Source: Pseudomonadota bacterium (GTDB taxonomy: Bacteria; Pseudomonadota; Alphaproteobacteria; Paracaedibacterales; UBA11393). From it: a stretch of 35,929 bases of DNA. Of this stretch, positions 8,508 through 18,375 are shown piece after piece. A program made the position numbers and the translations under genes. Where the stretch lies: assembly GCA_018061565.1 (NCBI GenBank), contig JAGOTX010000003.1:1-35929 (forward strand). The letters are read 5' to 3'. The notes under the pieces are model-generated. The model did no database searches, had not been told where the DNA came from, and was given only the letters and a program-made list of their open reading frames with translations. Numbering within the stretch: the first letter of the stretch is position 1; the number at the start of each line of letters is the position of its first letter.

Positions 8508-11270
8508 ATGGACTTTAAGAACACAGTTTTTCTACCACAAACGTCTTTTGCAATGAAGGCTGGGCTTAACACATTAGAAGTGAATCTTTTAAATCATTGG
8601 AAGGAAACAAACCTTTACCAAAAAATTAGAAAAAAAAGTAAAGGTAAAAAAAAGTTCATTTTGCACTACGGCCCCCCATATGCGAATGGCAACATTCATA
8701 TTGGTCATGCGCTTACATCAATTTTAAAGGATATTGTTGTAAAAACAAAGCAAATGCAAGGATATGATGCGCCGCTTGTTCCAGGGTGGGACTGCCACGG
8801 CCTACCTATTGAATGGAAAATTGAAGAACAATATAAAGAAAAAGGCTTAAAGAAAGATGAGGTTGACCCCATAGAGCTTATCGCATCATGTCGAAGCTTT
8901 GCTAAAAAATGGGTTGATATTCAACGCGAAGAATTTAAGCGTCTTGGCATTGTAGCCGATTGGGATAATCCTTATATCACCATGGATTTTGCAACAGAAG
9001 GAAAGATAGTTGAAGAAATTTCTAAATTTCTTTTAAATGGGACCCTTTATAGAGGATTAAAGCCCGTTCTTTGGTCTGTGGTTGAAAAAACAGCTTTGGC
9101 AGACGCTGAAACCGAATATAAAGACCATACAAGTGATTCTATTTATGTAAAGTTTAAAATTCAAAATGGTAAAGGTCCATTAGAAAGCGCTTATGCTGTT
9201 ATTTGGACAACAACCCCTTGGACGTTACCAGGAAACAGAGCCATATCCTTTGGACCTGATTTTAAGTACAGTGTTATATCCATTAATAATGAAAAGTATC
9301 TGGTTGCAGAAGATTTGCTGCAAAACTTTTTAAAGGCAACTGAACAAACAGAATATCAAAAAATTGCTTCCCTTAAAGGGACTGAATTAGAAGGGCTTAT
9401 CTGTCAGCATCCCTTTTATGGTGAAGGATACGACTTTGATGTACCCTTTTTACCAGGTGATCACGTCACAACAGAAGCCGGTACAGGGCTTGTTCACACA
9501 GCACCAGGCCACGGGGAGGATGACTTTAATATTTGTAAAACATTCAATATCCCAGTTCCTGAAACCGTTAAGGGTGATGGATTTTATTTTGATCATGTCC
9601 CGCTTTTTAAAGGTGTCCATATCTTTAAAGCCAATCCTGTTGTGATGGATAAGTTAACAGAAAAAAATGCCCTTTTGAGCCATTCAAAGTTGGTTCATAG
9701 CTACCCCCATTCTTGGCGTTCCAAAGCCCCTTTAATTTATAGGGCAACGCCCCAGTGGTTTGTAAAAATTGACCCAACAATCCGTGAAATTGCCTTAAGT
9801 GAAATTGAAAAAACAGATTTCTTCCCCGAAAAAGGAAAAACCCGCATTCAATCCATGGTTCAAAATCGCCCTGATTGGTGTTTGTCCCGTCAACGAGTTT
9901 GGGGTGTGCCTTTAGCCTTTTTTGTTCACAATGAAACAGGTGAACCATTAAGATGTGAAAAAGTTCAAAATAGAATTATTGATGCAATTTCAAAAAATGG
10001 CGTTGAAGCCTGGATTACAATGAATTCTGATGTTTTCTTGGCCAATGATTATTCTGTGAATGATTATTCAAAAGTAACAGATATCGCCGATGTTTGGTTT
10101 GATAGTGGCGCAACACATGCTTATGTTTTACAAGCGCGCGCAGAACTTGCTTGGCCAGCTGACTTGTATTTAGAAGGGTCCGATCAACACAGAGGGTGGT
10201 TTCAGTCTTCCCTTTTAGAATCTTCTGGAACAATGCAAAAAGCTCCTTATAAGGCAATTTTAACCCATGGCTTTACGTTGGATGAAAAAGGACATAAAAT
10301 GTCCAAATCATTAGGAAATGTGATAGCCCCTCAAGATGTTATTGAAAAAATGGGTGCCGATATCTTGCGCCTTTGGGTTGTAAACTCCGACTATACCGAA
10401 GATCAACGTATTGGAAATGAAATTTTAAAGCAACAAGAAGACATATACAGACGCTTTAGAAATACATTAAGATATTTACTGGGTGCCCTTTCTGGCTTTA
10501 ATGAAACAGAAAGCATCAACTATGATGAAATGCCGATCCTTGAAAAATGGATTCTTCATCGATTAACAGAGATTGATCAACTTCATAAAGAAGCGATTGA
10601 AAATTATGAATTGATGCATTTTTACAGCCACCTTCATGCTTTTTGTTCGCAAGATTTATCGGCCTTTTATTTTGATATCAGGAAAGACAGCCTCTATTGT
10701 GATTCAAAAAATTCGGTAATACGCCGTTCGGCAAGAACAGTGATGGATAGTGTGTTAAATGCGCTTATTCGTTATCTTGCGCCCGTTTTAAGCTTTACAG
10801 CAGAAGAAGCCTGGTTTGCTTATAAAGGAAATCAAGAATCATCCATCCATGAAGAAGAATTTTTAACAATCGATAACCGTTGGAAAAATAATTCCCTTGG
10901 TGACTACTGGAAAAAAGTACGTCATCTTCGCCGTGTTATGACCACAGCACTTGAAGTAGAACGCCAAGCAAAATCAATTGGATCAAGCCTTCAGGCACAA
11001 ATTTTTGTGTATGTAACAGCTGAACTTGCTCAAGTTTTAGAAAAAGTGGACATTGCAGAACTTGCTATTACATCCAAAGCAACGCTTGTTATTGCAACCC
11101 CGCCATCTGGCGCTTTAATGCTTGATGACGTTGAAGATGTTGGTGTTGTTGTTGCTGGAGCTGATGGCCAAAAATGCCAACGCTGCTGGAAGATTTTACC
11201 CGAAGTTGGTGATTTAGAAAGAGAACATAAAGAGGTTTGTCATCGTTGCGAAGACGTTATTTTTGATTAA
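8508..11270 (+). CDS. ileS: Isoleucyl-tRNA synthetase
   Basis: This class I synthetase charges tRNA-Ile and edits misactivated valine. The product is 920 residues from the ATG at 8508, which gives the family-typical start MDFKNTVFLP; another ATG lies two codons upstream at 8502. Seen in order: HIGH at 64-67 (within GNIHIGHA), the CP1 editing domain with TTTPWTLPGNRA and the GTGLVHTAPGHGEDD motif, KMSKS at 597-601 followed by LGN, the anticodon-binding domain, and a C-terminal zinc knuckle CQRCW ... CHRC. All catalytic motifs and the zinc Cys are present. The bacterial-type sequence with the C-terminal zinc site matches the form common in most bacteria. It is convergent with fmt, with 15 bases between stop codons. 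Confidence 0.97.
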   Translation: MDFKNTVFLPQTSFAMKAGLNTLEVNLLNHWKETNLYQKIRKKSKGKKKFILHYGPPYANGNIHIGHALTSILKDIVVKTKQMQGYDAPLVPGWDCHGLPIEWKIEEQYKEKGLKKDEVDPIELIASCRSFAKKWVDIQREEFKRLGIVADWDNPYITMDFATEGKIVEEISKFLLNGTLYRGLKPVLWSVVEKTALADAETEYKDHTSDSIYVKFKIQNGKGPLESAYAVIWTTTPWTLPGNRAISFGPDFKYSVISINNEKYLVAEDLLQNFLKATEQTEYQKIASLKGTELEGLICQHPFYGEGYDFDVPFLPGDHVTTEAGTGLVHTAPGHGEDDFNICKTFNIPVPETVKGDGFYFDHVPLFKGVHIFKANPVVMDKLTEKNALLSHSKLVHSYPHSWRSKAPLIYRATPQWFVKIDPTIREIALSEIEKTDFFPEKGKTRIQSMVQNRPDWCLSRQRVWGVPLAFFVHNETGEPLRCEKVQNRIIDAISKNGVEAWITMNSDVFLANDYSVNDYSKVTDIADVWFDSGATHAYVLQARAELAWPADLYLEGSDQHRGWFQSSLLESSGTMQKAPYKAILTHGFTLDEKGHKMSKSLGNVIAPQDVIEKMGADILRLWVVNSDYTEDQRIGNEILKQQEDIYRRFRNTLRYLLGALSGFNETESINYDEMPILEKWILHRLTEIDQLHKEAIENYELMHFYSHLHAFCSQDLSAFYFDIRKDSLYCDSKNSVIRRSARTVMDSVLNALIRYLAPVLSFTAEEAWFAYKGNQESSIHEEEFLTIDNRWKNNSLGDYWKKVRHLRRVMTTALEVERQAKSIGSSLQAQIFVYVTAELAQVLEKVDIAELAITSKATLVIATPPSGALMLDDVEDVGVVVAGADGQKCQRCWKILPEVGDLEREHKEVCHRCEDVIFD

Positions 11271-11285
11271 TAACGTTTCCTGACT

Positions 11286-12212
11286 TCATCTTCTGTGGGC
11301 ATAGCCTCTTATAAAAGCATCCACATCCATTATTTTGCCGCCTTCTGGTTGAAGAACAAGAATTTTAAGAGACCCTTTGCCGCAGACAATGTATAGGTCG
11401 CCATCCTTTTGAACAATACTTCCAAACTCAAAATCATCCAATTCAAAAAGTGATGGTTCAACTTGGTGAATTTTGATTCTTAAGCCCTCATAAGATGCCC
11501 AAACACTAATTTGCGGAACAAGGCCACGAATCACGCGATCTAAAACAACCGCTGGTAATGAAAAATCTAAGTTTCCCTCGTTCTTTTCAAGCTTTTTGGC
11601 ATAAGTAACGCCGTCTGTTGGTTGATGTATTGGCTTTAGGGTTCCAAGGTTTAGCCCTTCAAGGGTTGAAAGAATGAGCTTAGCCCCTAAAGTTGAAAGG
11701 TTGTCATACAAAGAAGTGGTTGTTGTATGGTCAAAAATTTCAATACTTTCCCATTCAAGCATGGGGCCAGTATCCAGTCCTTCATCCATAAACATTGTGG
11801 TAATACCTGTAAATGTATCGCCTTCCATGATGGCACGCTGAATAGGTGCAGCACCACGCCATCTTGGTAAAAGGGATCCATGAATATTAACGCACCCGAG
11901 GGGGGGGGTGTCTAAAATTTCTTTTGGCAGCAAAAGCCCATAGGCTACAACAACAGCAATGTCCGCATTAAAGCTTTTAAAAAGCTCTATTTCCTCCAAA
12001 GATTTTAAGGAGAATGGCGTAAAGACAGGAATACCCTTTTCATTTGCCCATATATGGGTTGGGTTTTCTTGCACTTTATAGCCCCTACCCTTTTCTTTTG
12101 GTGGCTGGCAATAAACGGCAACAATTTCATGTTCACTCTCAAATAAAGATTTTAAAGGAGCAAGCGCAAAATCGGGCGTGCCCATAAAAATAATGCGAAG
12201 GGGCCGTGTCAT
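11286..12212 (-). CDS. fmt: Methionyl-tRNA formyltransferase
   Basis: Fmt transfers a formyl group from 10-formyl-tetrahydrofolate to Met-tRNA-fMet for initiation. The 308-residue product is of normal length. It begins with the Rossmann-type IFMGTPDFA, carries the formyltransferase signature HGSLLPRWRGAAPIQ with Asn109 and His111, and MDEGLDTGPML with Asp147, matching the catalytic Asn-His-Asp of the family. A short C-terminal tRNA-binding domain follows. It sits 12 bases after the RND transporter stop on the same strand and may be read from the efflux promoter. No def gene, its usual partner, is next to it. A nine-base poly-G tract at 11900-11908 (plus strand) encodes Pro codons just before CVNIHG. 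Confidence 0.96.
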   Translation of the reverse strand: MTRPLRIIFMGTPDFALAPLKSLFESEHEIVAVYCQPPKEKGRGYKVQENPTHIWANEKGIPVFTPFSLKSLEEIELFKSFNADIAVVVAYGLLLPKEILDTPPLGCVNIHGSLLPRWRGAAPIQRAIMEGDTFTGITTMFMDEGLDTGPMLEWESIEIFDHTTTTSLYDNLSTLGAKLILSTLEGLNLGTLKPIHQPTDGVTYAKKLEKNEGNLDFSLPAVVLDRVIRGLVPQISVWASYEGLRIKIHQVEPSLFELDDFEFGSIVQKDGDLYIVCGKGSLKILVLQPEGGKIMDVDAFIRGYAHRR

Positions 12213-12224
12213 AAATGTAAATGT

Positions 12225-15200
12225 TTAATCCTCAAAACTTTGAATAAGACCCTTTTTGGGCTTGTAAAAACCAATATAGGTATAAATAGCTGGTAATACA
12301 AAGAGCGTAAAGAGCGTTCCAACAGACATTCCCCCCACAATAACCCAGCCGATTTGACGGCGAATTTCAGAGCCTGGCCCTGTTGCAAGTGCAAGGGGAA
12401 ACGCCCCCAAAACCATGGCGGCTGTTGTCATTAAAATGGGACGAAGTCGCACATGACAGGCTTTGTGGATGGCTTCTTTGATTTTTAAGCCCTTAGCTTG
12501 CAGTTCATTGGCGAACTGAACCATTAAAATACCGTGTTTAGTAATCAGCCCTATAAGCGTAATAAACCCAATTTGCGAATACATGTTGGCAGAACCATCC
12601 TTAATAATGGCAAGCGTTATAACAGCACCCGCCAAAGATAATGGAACAGATAGCATAATAATAAATGGATCCTTCCAGCTTTCAAACTGGGCACTTAAGA
12701 CAAGATAAATAAAAATAAGCGCTAAGCCAAAAATAAGGGCAATAACACTTTTTTCCTTTATAAAGGTGCGTGTATTACCAATAAATTCGTATGAACTATC
12801 CTCATCAAAACTTTCAGCAAAATTTGCTTTAACGCGATCAATCGCATAAGAAACGTCTGTTCCAGAATTAAGTTCAAGGAACATATAAGCCGCGCGTTGA
12901 CGGTTATAACGATCAATGTTTGGAAGACCAATTGTTGGCTCCATTTCGATCAGTTCAGCAAGCGGCAAAAGAACACCGTCCTTTGCTGTTTGGCTAGGGC
13001 CTGTGCGCATCAAAAGTTTTAAAATATCTTCCTTTTTACGCTTATCTTGTTCTTCTACTTCAACCCAAACGTCATACCGGCGATTGTTTTTAGTAAACTT
13101 ATTCGCAAGTTTTCCGCGCACAAATGTTTCGACCGTTTCAGCAATGGCAAGGGGATCAATCTTAAGGCTAATTGCTTTTTCACGGTTAATCTTAACAGCA
13201 TAGTCCATTCTACCAATAAGCGGCGTTCCTTGTATTTTTTTACCCATTGGTCCGGATGCAATAAAAGCTTCATCTTGTATAGATGAGGTTGCAAGGCGCA
13301 TTAAATCTTTTAATGCGGTCATGTCTCTTGTTGTACGAAGGGCTAATTGAATATTTGTAGAACCCGCTGTCGAATCTGAACCGTCCGAAAATTGTTCAAA
13401 ATAAACACCAGGATTGAGTTCTTGTTGCCTTTCGAGTTCCCGTTTAACTTCTTCAGATGTTCTGGAGCGATCTTTTTTTAACGTTACAAATGCATCAAAC
13501 TGTGTTGCATTCGTAATATTTGTACTACGCCTTTCAACTTCTGGAATTTGTGCAATAAATGCATCCAACTGTTTAACATATTTTTCAGTGTAATCAATTG
13601 TTGCCGTATAAGGTGCGTGGCCCTTAATAAAGACATAGCCTGTATCTTCTTTAGGGGATTGCATTTTAGGTAAAAATTGCCATTGGAAAAGACCAAAAAG
13701 AGCCAGTCCAACACCAATACTTATGGTTTTTAAACGATTATCCAATGCCACTTTTAAATAGTGATCATAAGATGAATCAATGAATGAAAGCCACTTTTCA
13801 GCAGGAAGGGCACGCTTAATTCTAGACGCTATGCGCATATCATCAGGTGCTATTGCCTCTTGATGCTTTAAAAGACGCGAACACATCATAGGCGTTAAGG
13901 TTAAAGCCGCAAATCCAGAGATAATAACAGAAACAGCAAGTGTTAGAGCAAATTCACCAAGGAACTTACCAATTCGTCCGCTCGCAAAGGAAACTGGTGC
14001 ATAAACAGCGGCCAACGTAATGGTCATGGCAATCACAGGACCACTAATTTCGCGAATACCAATAAAAGACGCTTTAAAGGGTTTCATACCATCTTCAATA
14101 TAGCGATAGATGTTTTCAAGCACAACAATTGCGTCGTCTACAACAAGGCCAATGGCTAAAACCATGGCCATCAATGTTAGCATGTTAATTGTAAAGCCAA
14201 ACAACCACATAACAGCAAACGTTCCAATAAGAGATACTGGAATCGTCACAAGCGGAATAACAGATGCCCGAAATGATTTTAAAAAGAAGAAAACAACAAA
14301 AATCACCAACACGACAGATTCAAAAATTGTTCGATACACTTCATTAATAGAACGTTCAATAAATTCAGATTGATCACTTGAAATAAACATTGTGCGATCT
14401 TTTTTAAGCTGTTCCAAAATGGTTTTCATTTCTTCCTTAACACCGCGGGAAATTTCAATTGGATTAGCGGTTGCTTGTTTAAAAATAGCAATACGAATAC
14501 CAGGCTTGCCATTTAACGTTGTTCTTGAATCTTTATTATTGGTTTCAAGTTTTGCATAACCAACATCTTTTAACCTAATTAAAGTATCCCCTTTAGAGTG
14601 AACAATAATTTGGTCAAATTCTTCTGGCTTTTCAAGGTTAGACATAGCCGTTACGGAATATTCACGATCAAATGATTTTAATTTTCCAATGGGGCGTTCA
14701 AAATTTTGGCGACGAATCGCATCTAACACTTTATCGGGCGTTATACCGAACGATGCTAACTTTTTAGGGTCAACATAAATGCGCATAATATAAAGACCAG
14801 AACCAGAAATTTCAACATTGGAAACATTTGGGACTGATTCAAATCGTTTTTTAAGTTCATTTTCAGCATAGTCGTAAAGGTCTTCTAAAGGTGTCGTTTC
14901 ACTAACCAATGCAATTGTGACAACCGGTCTTTCTTCTTGCCGGCTTTTTCGAAGTGTTGGCGCATTAACTTCCCTGGGCCAAGAACCACCTTGGTGAACA
15001 CGGGCAATACGATCACGCACTTCATTCATTGCAATATCCATATTGACGTCTGATCTAAAATTTAAAGAAACCTCACTCTTACCGTCTTTACTTGAAGATT
15101 GTACAACGTCTAAACCTTCAATACCGGCAATCACTTCCTCAATTTGACGCGTGATTTGAGATTCCATAATTTCAGGCCCAACACCAGGCCAATTGGTTTC

Positions 15201-15341
15201 AATTGTAACGGCAGGTTCTTTTATTGTGGGATATTGTTGAAGGGGTAATTTGGTAAAACCAACAAGCCCTACAACCGTAATCAGCAAGGTTAAAACCCAC
15301 GCAAAAACAGGGCGACGAATACAAACTTCAGATAATTTCAT
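12225..15341 (-). CDS. RND-family inner-membrane efflux transporter (AcrB/MexF-like)
   Basis: A 1038-residue proton-driven pump subunit expected to work as a trimer with the adaptor encoded just upstream and an outer-membrane channel encoded elsewhere. It starts MKLSEVCIRRPVFAWVLTLL (TM1) and shows the periplasmic porter region, the TM4 signature with two adjacent acidic residues Asp402-Asp403 in GLVVDDAIVVLENIYR (the proton relay of RND pumps), a second porter region and a final TM block ending in FVLPAIYTYIG. The two-lobe layout and length (AcrB 1049) fit the HAE1 group of drug and hydrophobe exporters rather than metal pumps. It starts 6 bases after the adaptor stop, so the two are certainly co-transcribed. 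The substrate is not readable. Confidence 0.93.
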   Translation of the reverse strand: MKLSEVCIRRPVFAWVLTLLITVVGLVGFTKLPLQQYPTIKEPAVTIETNWPGVGPEIMESQITRQIEEVIAGIEGLDVVQSSSKDGKSEVSLNFRSDVNMDIAMNEVRDRIARVHQGGSWPREVNAPTLRKSRQEERPVVTIALVSETTPLEDLYDYAENELKKRFESVPNVSNVEISGSGLYIMRIYVDPKKLASFGITPDKVLDAIRRQNFERPIGKLKSFDREYSVTAMSNLEKPEEFDQIIVHSKGDTLIRLKDVGYAKLETNNKDSRTTLNGKPGIRIAIFKQATANPIEISRGVKEEMKTILEQLKKDRTMFISSDQSEFIERSINEVYRTIFESVVLVIFVVFFFLKSFRASVIPLVTIPVSLIGTFAVMWLFGFTINMLTLMAMVLAIGLVVDDAIVVLENIYRYIEDGMKPFKASFIGIREISGPVIAMTITLAAVYAPVSFASGRIGKFLGEFALTLAVSVIISGFAALTLTPMMCSRLLKHQEAIAPDDMRIASRIKRALPAEKWLSFIDSSYDHYLKVALDNRLKTISIGVGLALFGLFQWQFLPKMQSPKEDTGYVFIKGHAPYTATIDYTEKYVKQLDAFIAQIPEVERRSTNITNATQFDAFVTLKKDRSRTSEEVKRELERQQELNPGVYFEQFSDGSDSTAGSTNIQLALRTTRDMTALKDLMRLATSSIQDEAFIASGPMGKKIQGTPLIGRMDYAVKINREKAISLKIDPLAIAETVETFVRGKLANKFTKNNRRYDVWVEVEEQDKRKKEDILKLLMRTGPSQTAKDGVLLPLAELIEMEPTIGLPNIDRYNRQRAAYMFLELNSGTDVSYAIDRVKANFAESFDEDSSYEFIGNTRTFIKEKSVIALIFGLALIFIYLVLSAQFESWKDPFIIMLSVPLSLAGAVITLAIIKDGSANMYSQIGFITLIGLITKHGILMVQFANELQAKGLKIKEAIHKACHVRLRPILMTTAAMVLGAFPLALATGPGSEIRRQIGWVIVGGMSVGTLFTLFVLPAIYTYIGFYKPKKGLIQSFED

Positions 15342-15347
15342 ATGCCC

Positions 15348-16670
15348 TTATCCTTTTGCTTTTTCTTTTTTATCAACAGATTGATCTGCTTTTTCGTCAC
15401 GCTCTTTTATTGCATCTTCTGAATTATCGATCGCAACAGTGTTTTCTGGTTTTGGATCTTGGTTATCACCATCTAACGGCGCTTCTATCTTTTTTTCAAC
15501 TCCTTGTTTCTTTTCAACAGACAAATTCACCAAATCATCTGGCATATTGGTTACTTTTACTTTTTCACCACCACCACGAACTTGCCCTGCCGTTATCACA
15601 ATCATACCCGGTCTTAAACCGCTTTTAATTTCAACTTTTCCATTTTCGCTATAGCCCCTAATAATAGGTGCTGGAATTGCACGCCCTTTATCAACAACAA
15701 AGACATATTCTTTATCTTGAATAAGCTGAACGGCTGTTTCATCTACTTGCAAAACATCGCCCTGTTCACCTGTAATAACACTCACATTACAAAACAGACC
15801 TTGTCTTAAATCTCCACTTTCATTTGGAATAGAGCCTACAATATTTAAGCTGTGCGTATCAGAATCAATCGCAGAATCAACAGCTTGTACAACCCCTTTA
15901 AAAGCACGATCTTTTAATGCATCAACTTTAATTTCAAGGGCTTGGCCAACACCAATATCGTGAACACTGCGTTCTGGCACAGAAAATTCAACCTTCATTG
16001 GCGTTTCATCAACAAGTTTAAAAAGCTCTTGATCATTTCGTACTGTTGCGCCTTCAGAATATTCAATAATACCAGCAGTGCCTTCAAAAGGTGCAATAAC
16101 TTTTGTTTTTTCTAATTGAGCTTCAGCTTCTTCCAATTTACCTTTTGCCATCGAAAGGCCTGCTTTTGCTTCGTCATATTTTTTCTTACTTTCAAAATTT
16201 TGATTGTGAAGCTGTTCAATACGTTTAAAGTCAAGCTCGCGCATTTCAAGTTCACCTTTTGCGCTTGCAACACGTGCTTTATAATCTGCATCTTCAAATT
16301 CAATCAACAAATCACCTTTTTTAACAGCACAGCCTTGTTCAAAATGAATTTTTTTAATTTTAGCTTGCCCACCAGGCATTTCAGATTTTACAACAACAGA
16401 ATTATTGGCACGAAGTTTTCCAGAAGTCTCTATTCTTTTTGTCATTGGCTTTACTTCAGCAATGCAAACTTCAACCGGTAAAACACGATCTTCTTTATTT
16501 AATAGCTGCTCGCGCTCACTTTTTAAAATATACTCACACACACTTTTAACAGGCCGTTCCATTAAACGAATAACAGAAAGTAAAATAACAAAACCTGCAA
16601 CAGCACCAAGGCCAAGCAACAAAATACCTTGTGTTTTTAATTTTTCTATCATTTCTTTAAACTTTGACAT
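15348..16670 (-). CDS. RND efflux periplasmic adaptor (membrane fusion protein)
   Basis: The 440-residue product links the RND pump to an outer-membrane channel. It has one N-terminal membrane segment (about residues 15-37, GILLLGLGAVAGFVILL) and no lipobox Cys, so it is anchored by a helix rather than lipid. Then come a barrel-sandwich start (VVVKSEMPGGQAKIKKIHFEQG), a coiled-coil hairpin rich in Lys, Glu and Ala (about 120-180), the second half of the lipoyl-like motif (IAPFEGTAGIIEYSEGATV) and beta-barrel and membrane-proximal domains ending near residue 385. The last 50 or so residues are an unusual Lys/Asp/Glu-rich, probably disordered tail. ATG at 16670 is preceded by a purine-rich AAGAAGAGAG. 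The RND gene follows directly. Confidence 0.92.
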   Translation of the reverse strand: MSKFKEMIEKLKTQGILLLGLGAVAGFVILLSVIRLMERPVKSVCEYILKSEREQLLNKEDRVLPVEVCIAEVKPMTKRIETSGKLRANNSVVVKSEMPGGQAKIKKIHFEQGCAVKKGDLLIEFEDADYKARVASAKGELEMRELDFKRIEQLHNQNFESKKKYDEAKAGLSMAKGKLEEAEAQLEKTKVIAPFEGTAGIIEYSEGATVRNDQELFKLVDETPMKVEFSVPERSVHDIGVGQALEIKVDALKDRAFKGVVQAVDSAIDSDTHSLNIVGSIPNESGDLRQGLFCNVSVITGEQGDVLQVDETAVQLIQDKEYVFVVDKGRAIPAPIIRGYSENGKVEIKSGLRPGMIVITAGQVRGGGEKVKVTNMPDDLVNLSVEKKQGVEKKIEAPLDGDNQDPKPENTVAIDNSEDAIKERDEKADQSVDKKEKAKG

Positions 16671-16853
16671 ATCTCTCTTCTTGAAATATAAAGACTCTTA
16701 AATTAAAGTCTAGCACACAGAAATAATGTTGTGAATATTTTTTTTTATAATAAATATATTATAATGCATGAAAATATTTTTTATATTAACAAGAATTAAT
16801 TAAAAAGAGTTATTTTTTTAACATATTATTTGTTTGATTTATTTTAAGGATGC

Positions 16854-16885
16854 AAAAAAAAGCCTTTGCAAAACTGCAAAGGCTT
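16854..16885 (-). terminator. Rho-independent terminator of the Bax inhibitor-1 family gene
   Basis: Read on the minus strand, a perfect 10-bp stem agcctttgca/tgcaaaggct (16875-16884 with 16861-16870) has a 4-base loop and is followed by at least seven T. It lies 24 bases after the stop at 16909 and separates that gene from the efflux genes downstream. Confidence 0.85.
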
Positions 16886-16908
16886 AAAATAACTATCTAA
16901 ATAAAATC

Positions 16909-17622
16909 TTATCGACGATCACCAAATAGGCGAAGAAGGGATAAGAATAGATTGATAAAGTTAAGATACAAGTTAAGAGCCCCAAATATCACTTTACGTG
17001 AAAGCGTATCAGATGAATCTCTTTCATCATAAATTTCTTTGAGTCTTTGAGAATCGTAAGCCGTAAGTCCTGTAAACACAACAACGCCAATTGCTGAGAT
17101 TGTAAAGTCAAGAACTGTACTTTGCATGAATATATTAACAATAGAAGCAATAATAATTCCAAAAAGCCCCATCATTAAGAAAGAACCCATCTTTGTAAGG
17201 TCTGCTCTTGTTGTGTATCCCCAAATACTGGTGGTTAAAAACATTGATGATGTAATAAAGAACACCCTTACAATGCTTTCGCCTGTATAAGCTAAGAAAA
17301 TAGCTGATAAAGAAACGCCCATTAATGTTGCATAAACTAAGAATAAAGAACGAAGCGTTCCAACTTCAAATGTATGCAGTTTGGCACTAATTAAAAACAC
17401 CATAATAAGGGGTGCAAACATCACAACATATGCCAAAGGTGAGGCAAAAATAGCGTTCATAATCTGTGGTTGTGTTGAAATGAAATACGCAACCAATCCC
17501 GTTATTGAAAGACCAATCGTCATTGTATTATATATTTTTATCATATAAGAACGAAGACCTTGGTCAATGTTAATAGCAGAGACGGATGCTCTTGAAATAG
17601 GATCTTGATAGTGATTTGACAT
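16909..17622 (-). CDS. Bax inhibitor-1 / YbhL family integral membrane protein
   Basis: A 237-residue protein with seven predicted membrane segments and the family's C-terminal pattern (FTGLTAYDSQRLKEIY..., then NLYLNFINLFLSLLRLFG). The two Asp in the TM6-7 region typical of BI-1 calcium channels are plausible in AYDSQ and YDERD. In bacteria these proteins are linked to calcium leak or to membrane-protein quality control with FtsH, but the exact role here is unknown. I chose ATG at 17622 because GAGGAG lies 8 bases upstream and the product begins MSNHYQDP; a longer frame from 17652 lacks a ribosome-binding site. It has its own promoter and a strong terminator, so it is monocistronic. Confidence 0.9.
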   Translation of the reverse strand: MSNHYQDPISRASVSAINIDQGLRSYMIKIYNTMTIGLSITGLVAYFISTQPQIMNAIFASPLAYVVMFAPLIMVFLISAKLHTFEVGTLRSLFLVYATLMGVSLSAIFLAYTGESIVRVFFITSSMFLTTSIWGYTTRADLTKMGSFLMMGLFGIIIASIVNIFMQSTVLDFTISAIGVVVFTGLTAYDSQRLKEIYDERDSSDTLSRKVIFGALNLYLNFINLFLSLLRLFGDRR

Positions 17623-17661
17623 GATATATCTCCTCATGATTAGTTGATTCACTTTAGAAAA

Positions 17662-17689
17662 AGTATATCATAGATGATTTTGTTTTCAA
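17662..17689 (-). promoter_or_regulatory. Putative promoter of the Bax inhibitor-1 family gene
   Basis: On the minus strand TTGAAA (17684-17689) and TATACT (17662-17667) are 16 bases apart, about 40 bases upstream of the chosen ATG at 17622 and its GAGGAG ribosome-binding site. Confidence 0.55.
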
Positions 17690-17716
17690 ATATTTAAATA
17701 AATCTAAATATCTGTT

Positions 17717-18277
17717 TTATTTTAGTTGTTTAATCGCATGACGAGCGTTCAAGAATGCTTTTGTGATGCCTTTGTCGCCTAAATTGATACCCTCAAGGCG
17801 AATTGTTTCAATATTTTCAACACCAATAAATTTAAAGAAGCATTTTAGGTAAGATTCTTGATGTTCAAAATCTTTTAAAGCGTCATTTTCAAAATAATAC
17901 CCCCCCCTTGAAAGGGCTAAAATTACTCTTTTATTGCGAACAAGTCCTTCTACTCCTTGGGATGAATACCTAAATGTTTTGCCAGATACAGCAAGCCTAT
18001 CAAGCCAGGCTTTAAGCTGTGTTGGAATTGTAAAATTATACATAGGGGCACCAATCACAATAACATCACATGACAAAAAAACTGTTAAGTGGTGATTGTT
18101 TTCAATGGATTCAAAATCATTAACAGAAAAATGCGCCGGCGCAGATTCGCTTAAATCCACATACTTAACGGTTACGTCTTGATTTTTTTCTTCTAAATAT
18201 TCAACGATTTCAAGGGATAGTTTTTTGCTAAAAGAATCCTTACCATTGATACTGCTGTCTACATGTAAAATTTTCAT
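17717..18277 (-). CDS. azoR: FMN-dependent NADH:quinone/azo reductase (AzoR family)
   Basis: The 186-residue product has the flavodoxin-like fold of AzoR: MKILHVDSSINGKDSFSKKL at the N-terminus (phosphate-binding loop), GAPMYNFTIPTQLKAWLDR in the middle (FMN binding and dimer contact), and LSRGGYYF before the last helix. The family reduces quinones and azo compounds with two electrons and protects against thiol and quinone stress. ATG at 18277 is preceded by AAGGAG at good spacing, so the longer in-frame extension to 18343 is rejected. An eight-base C tract (17900-17907) encodes the Gly-Gly of SRGGYY. It lies downstream of the cytochrome oxidase gene with about 100 bases between, so its own promoter is likely. 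Confidence 0.9.
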   Translation of the reverse strand: MKILHVDSSINGKDSFSKKLSLEIVEYLEEKNQDVTVKYVDLSESAPAHFSVNDFESIENNHHLTVFLSCDVIVIGAPMYNFTIPTQLKAWLDRLAVSGKTFRYSSQGVEGLVRNKRVILALSRGGYYFENDALKDFEHQESYLKCFFKFIGVENIETIRLEGINLGDKGITKAFLNARHAIKQLK

Positions 18278-18375
18278 AAAATAACTCCTTAAAAATACAC
18301 TATTTATAATGCTAACACTCTTAAAAATATGCAGCAACACCATAAGTAGATTGATAAGGTTTCACTGAACAAATT

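Noticed and set aside
12916-13203. 95-residue plus-strand open frame antisense to the RND transporter
   Set aside because: It mirrors the conserved transporter codons, has no family match or start signals, and is explained by the coding strand.
16690-16720. Operator upstream of the efflux adaptor (agactcttaaattaaagtct)
   Set aside because: Only the 5-bp outer arms pair well; no regulator gene is nearby, so it is too weak to call.
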